Source: Methanobacterium formicicum (GTDB lineage Archaea > Methanobacteriota > Methanobacteria > Methanobacteriales > Methanobacteriaceae). From it: 12,500 nucleotides of DNA. The stretch lies in NCBI RefSeq assembly GCF_029848115.1, contig NZ_JARVXG010000038.1:1-12500 (forward strand), read 5' to 3'. Positions 12,441-12,500 of the stretch are shown here, piece by piece; position 1 is the stretch's first letter; every line of letters starts with the position of its first letter. The position numbers were made by a program, and so were the translations under genes. The notes beneath the pieces were generated by a model that ran no database searches, was not told where the DNA came from, and saw only the letters and a list, made by a program, of their open reading frames with translations.

Positions 12441-12500
12441 TTAGTTACTGCGCTGGAGTACAAAGTCCGCAATGAGCAGGAGTGCTTCCCGGGCAGGGCT
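12441..12500 (-). CDS. idsA: C-terminus of an IdsA-like polyprenyl diphosphate synthase (partial)
   Basis: Only the last 19 codons and the stop are in the window: SPAREALLLIADFVLQRSN. The SPAREAL..IADFV..R ending matches the C-terminal helix of short-chain isoprenyl diphosphate synthases (FPP/GGPP synthase), which make the C15/C20 precursors of archaeal ether lipids. The position directly upstream of gltX agrees with the order I recall in Methanobacteriales. The catalytic DDxxD motifs lie outside the window, so the assignment rests on a short tail plus context. Confidence 0.65.
   Translation of the reverse strand, partial: SPAREALLLIADFVLQRSN

Overview
The window looks like chromosomal DNA of a methanogenic archaeon of the order Methanobacteriales, probably Methanobacterium or a close relative. 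This is inferred from the gene content. The short archaeal form of adenylosuccinate synthetase, the archaeal-type glutamyl-tRNA synthetase next to the end of an IdsA-type prenyl diphosphate synthase, tandem DUF166-ferredoxin proteins and a pseudomurein-archaeon adhesin-like protein together point there. Shine-Dalgarno sequences resemble AGGAGGTGAT, genes are moderately GC-rich, and the gaps are very AT-rich with oligo-T tracts, which also fits.

Layout. (1) Positions 1-1101: a CPBP-family membrane protease on the + strand, convergent with cobM on the - strand, with one hairpin between them that could terminate both. (2) 1102-2311: cobM/cbiF (cobalt-precorrin-4 C11-methyltransferase), then a 442-bp AT-rich divergent promoter region. 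(3) 2312-4282: a large secreted adhesin-like beta-helix protein on the + strand, with a signal peptide, PMP-like GGAI repeats, a DUF11-like domain and a C-terminal membrane anchor. Its start is odd: the best-placed initiation codon is ACG. (4) 4283-6998, all - strand: two paralogous DUF166 proteins, each with a C-terminal double [4Fe-4S] ferredoxin domain. They flank a 59-residue winged-helix protein, an inverted repeat and a degenerate tandem array. (5) 6999-8549, - strand: purA followed by a small TIGR04076-family protein. (6) 8708-10051, - strand: a winged-helix plus AAA+ ATPase of unknown role, preceded by a 599-bp AT-rich gap. (7) 10651-12500, - strand: gltX, with a perfect 17-bp tandem repeat in its leader, and the last 19 codons of an idsA-like gene.

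How the genes fit together. Most have housekeeping roles: corrinoid synthesis for methanogenesis, AMP synthesis, tRNA charging and isoprenoid lipid synthesis. The stretch least explained by known biology is 4420-6847. There, two near-identical-architecture iron-sulfur proteins are arranged around a tiny DNA-binding protein, with two separate operator-like repeat structures in the gaps. It is the best candidate in the window for an undescribed regulatory or redox module. Nothing seen here proves a shared function. No tRNA, rRNA, CRISPR array, insertion sequence or integrase was seen.
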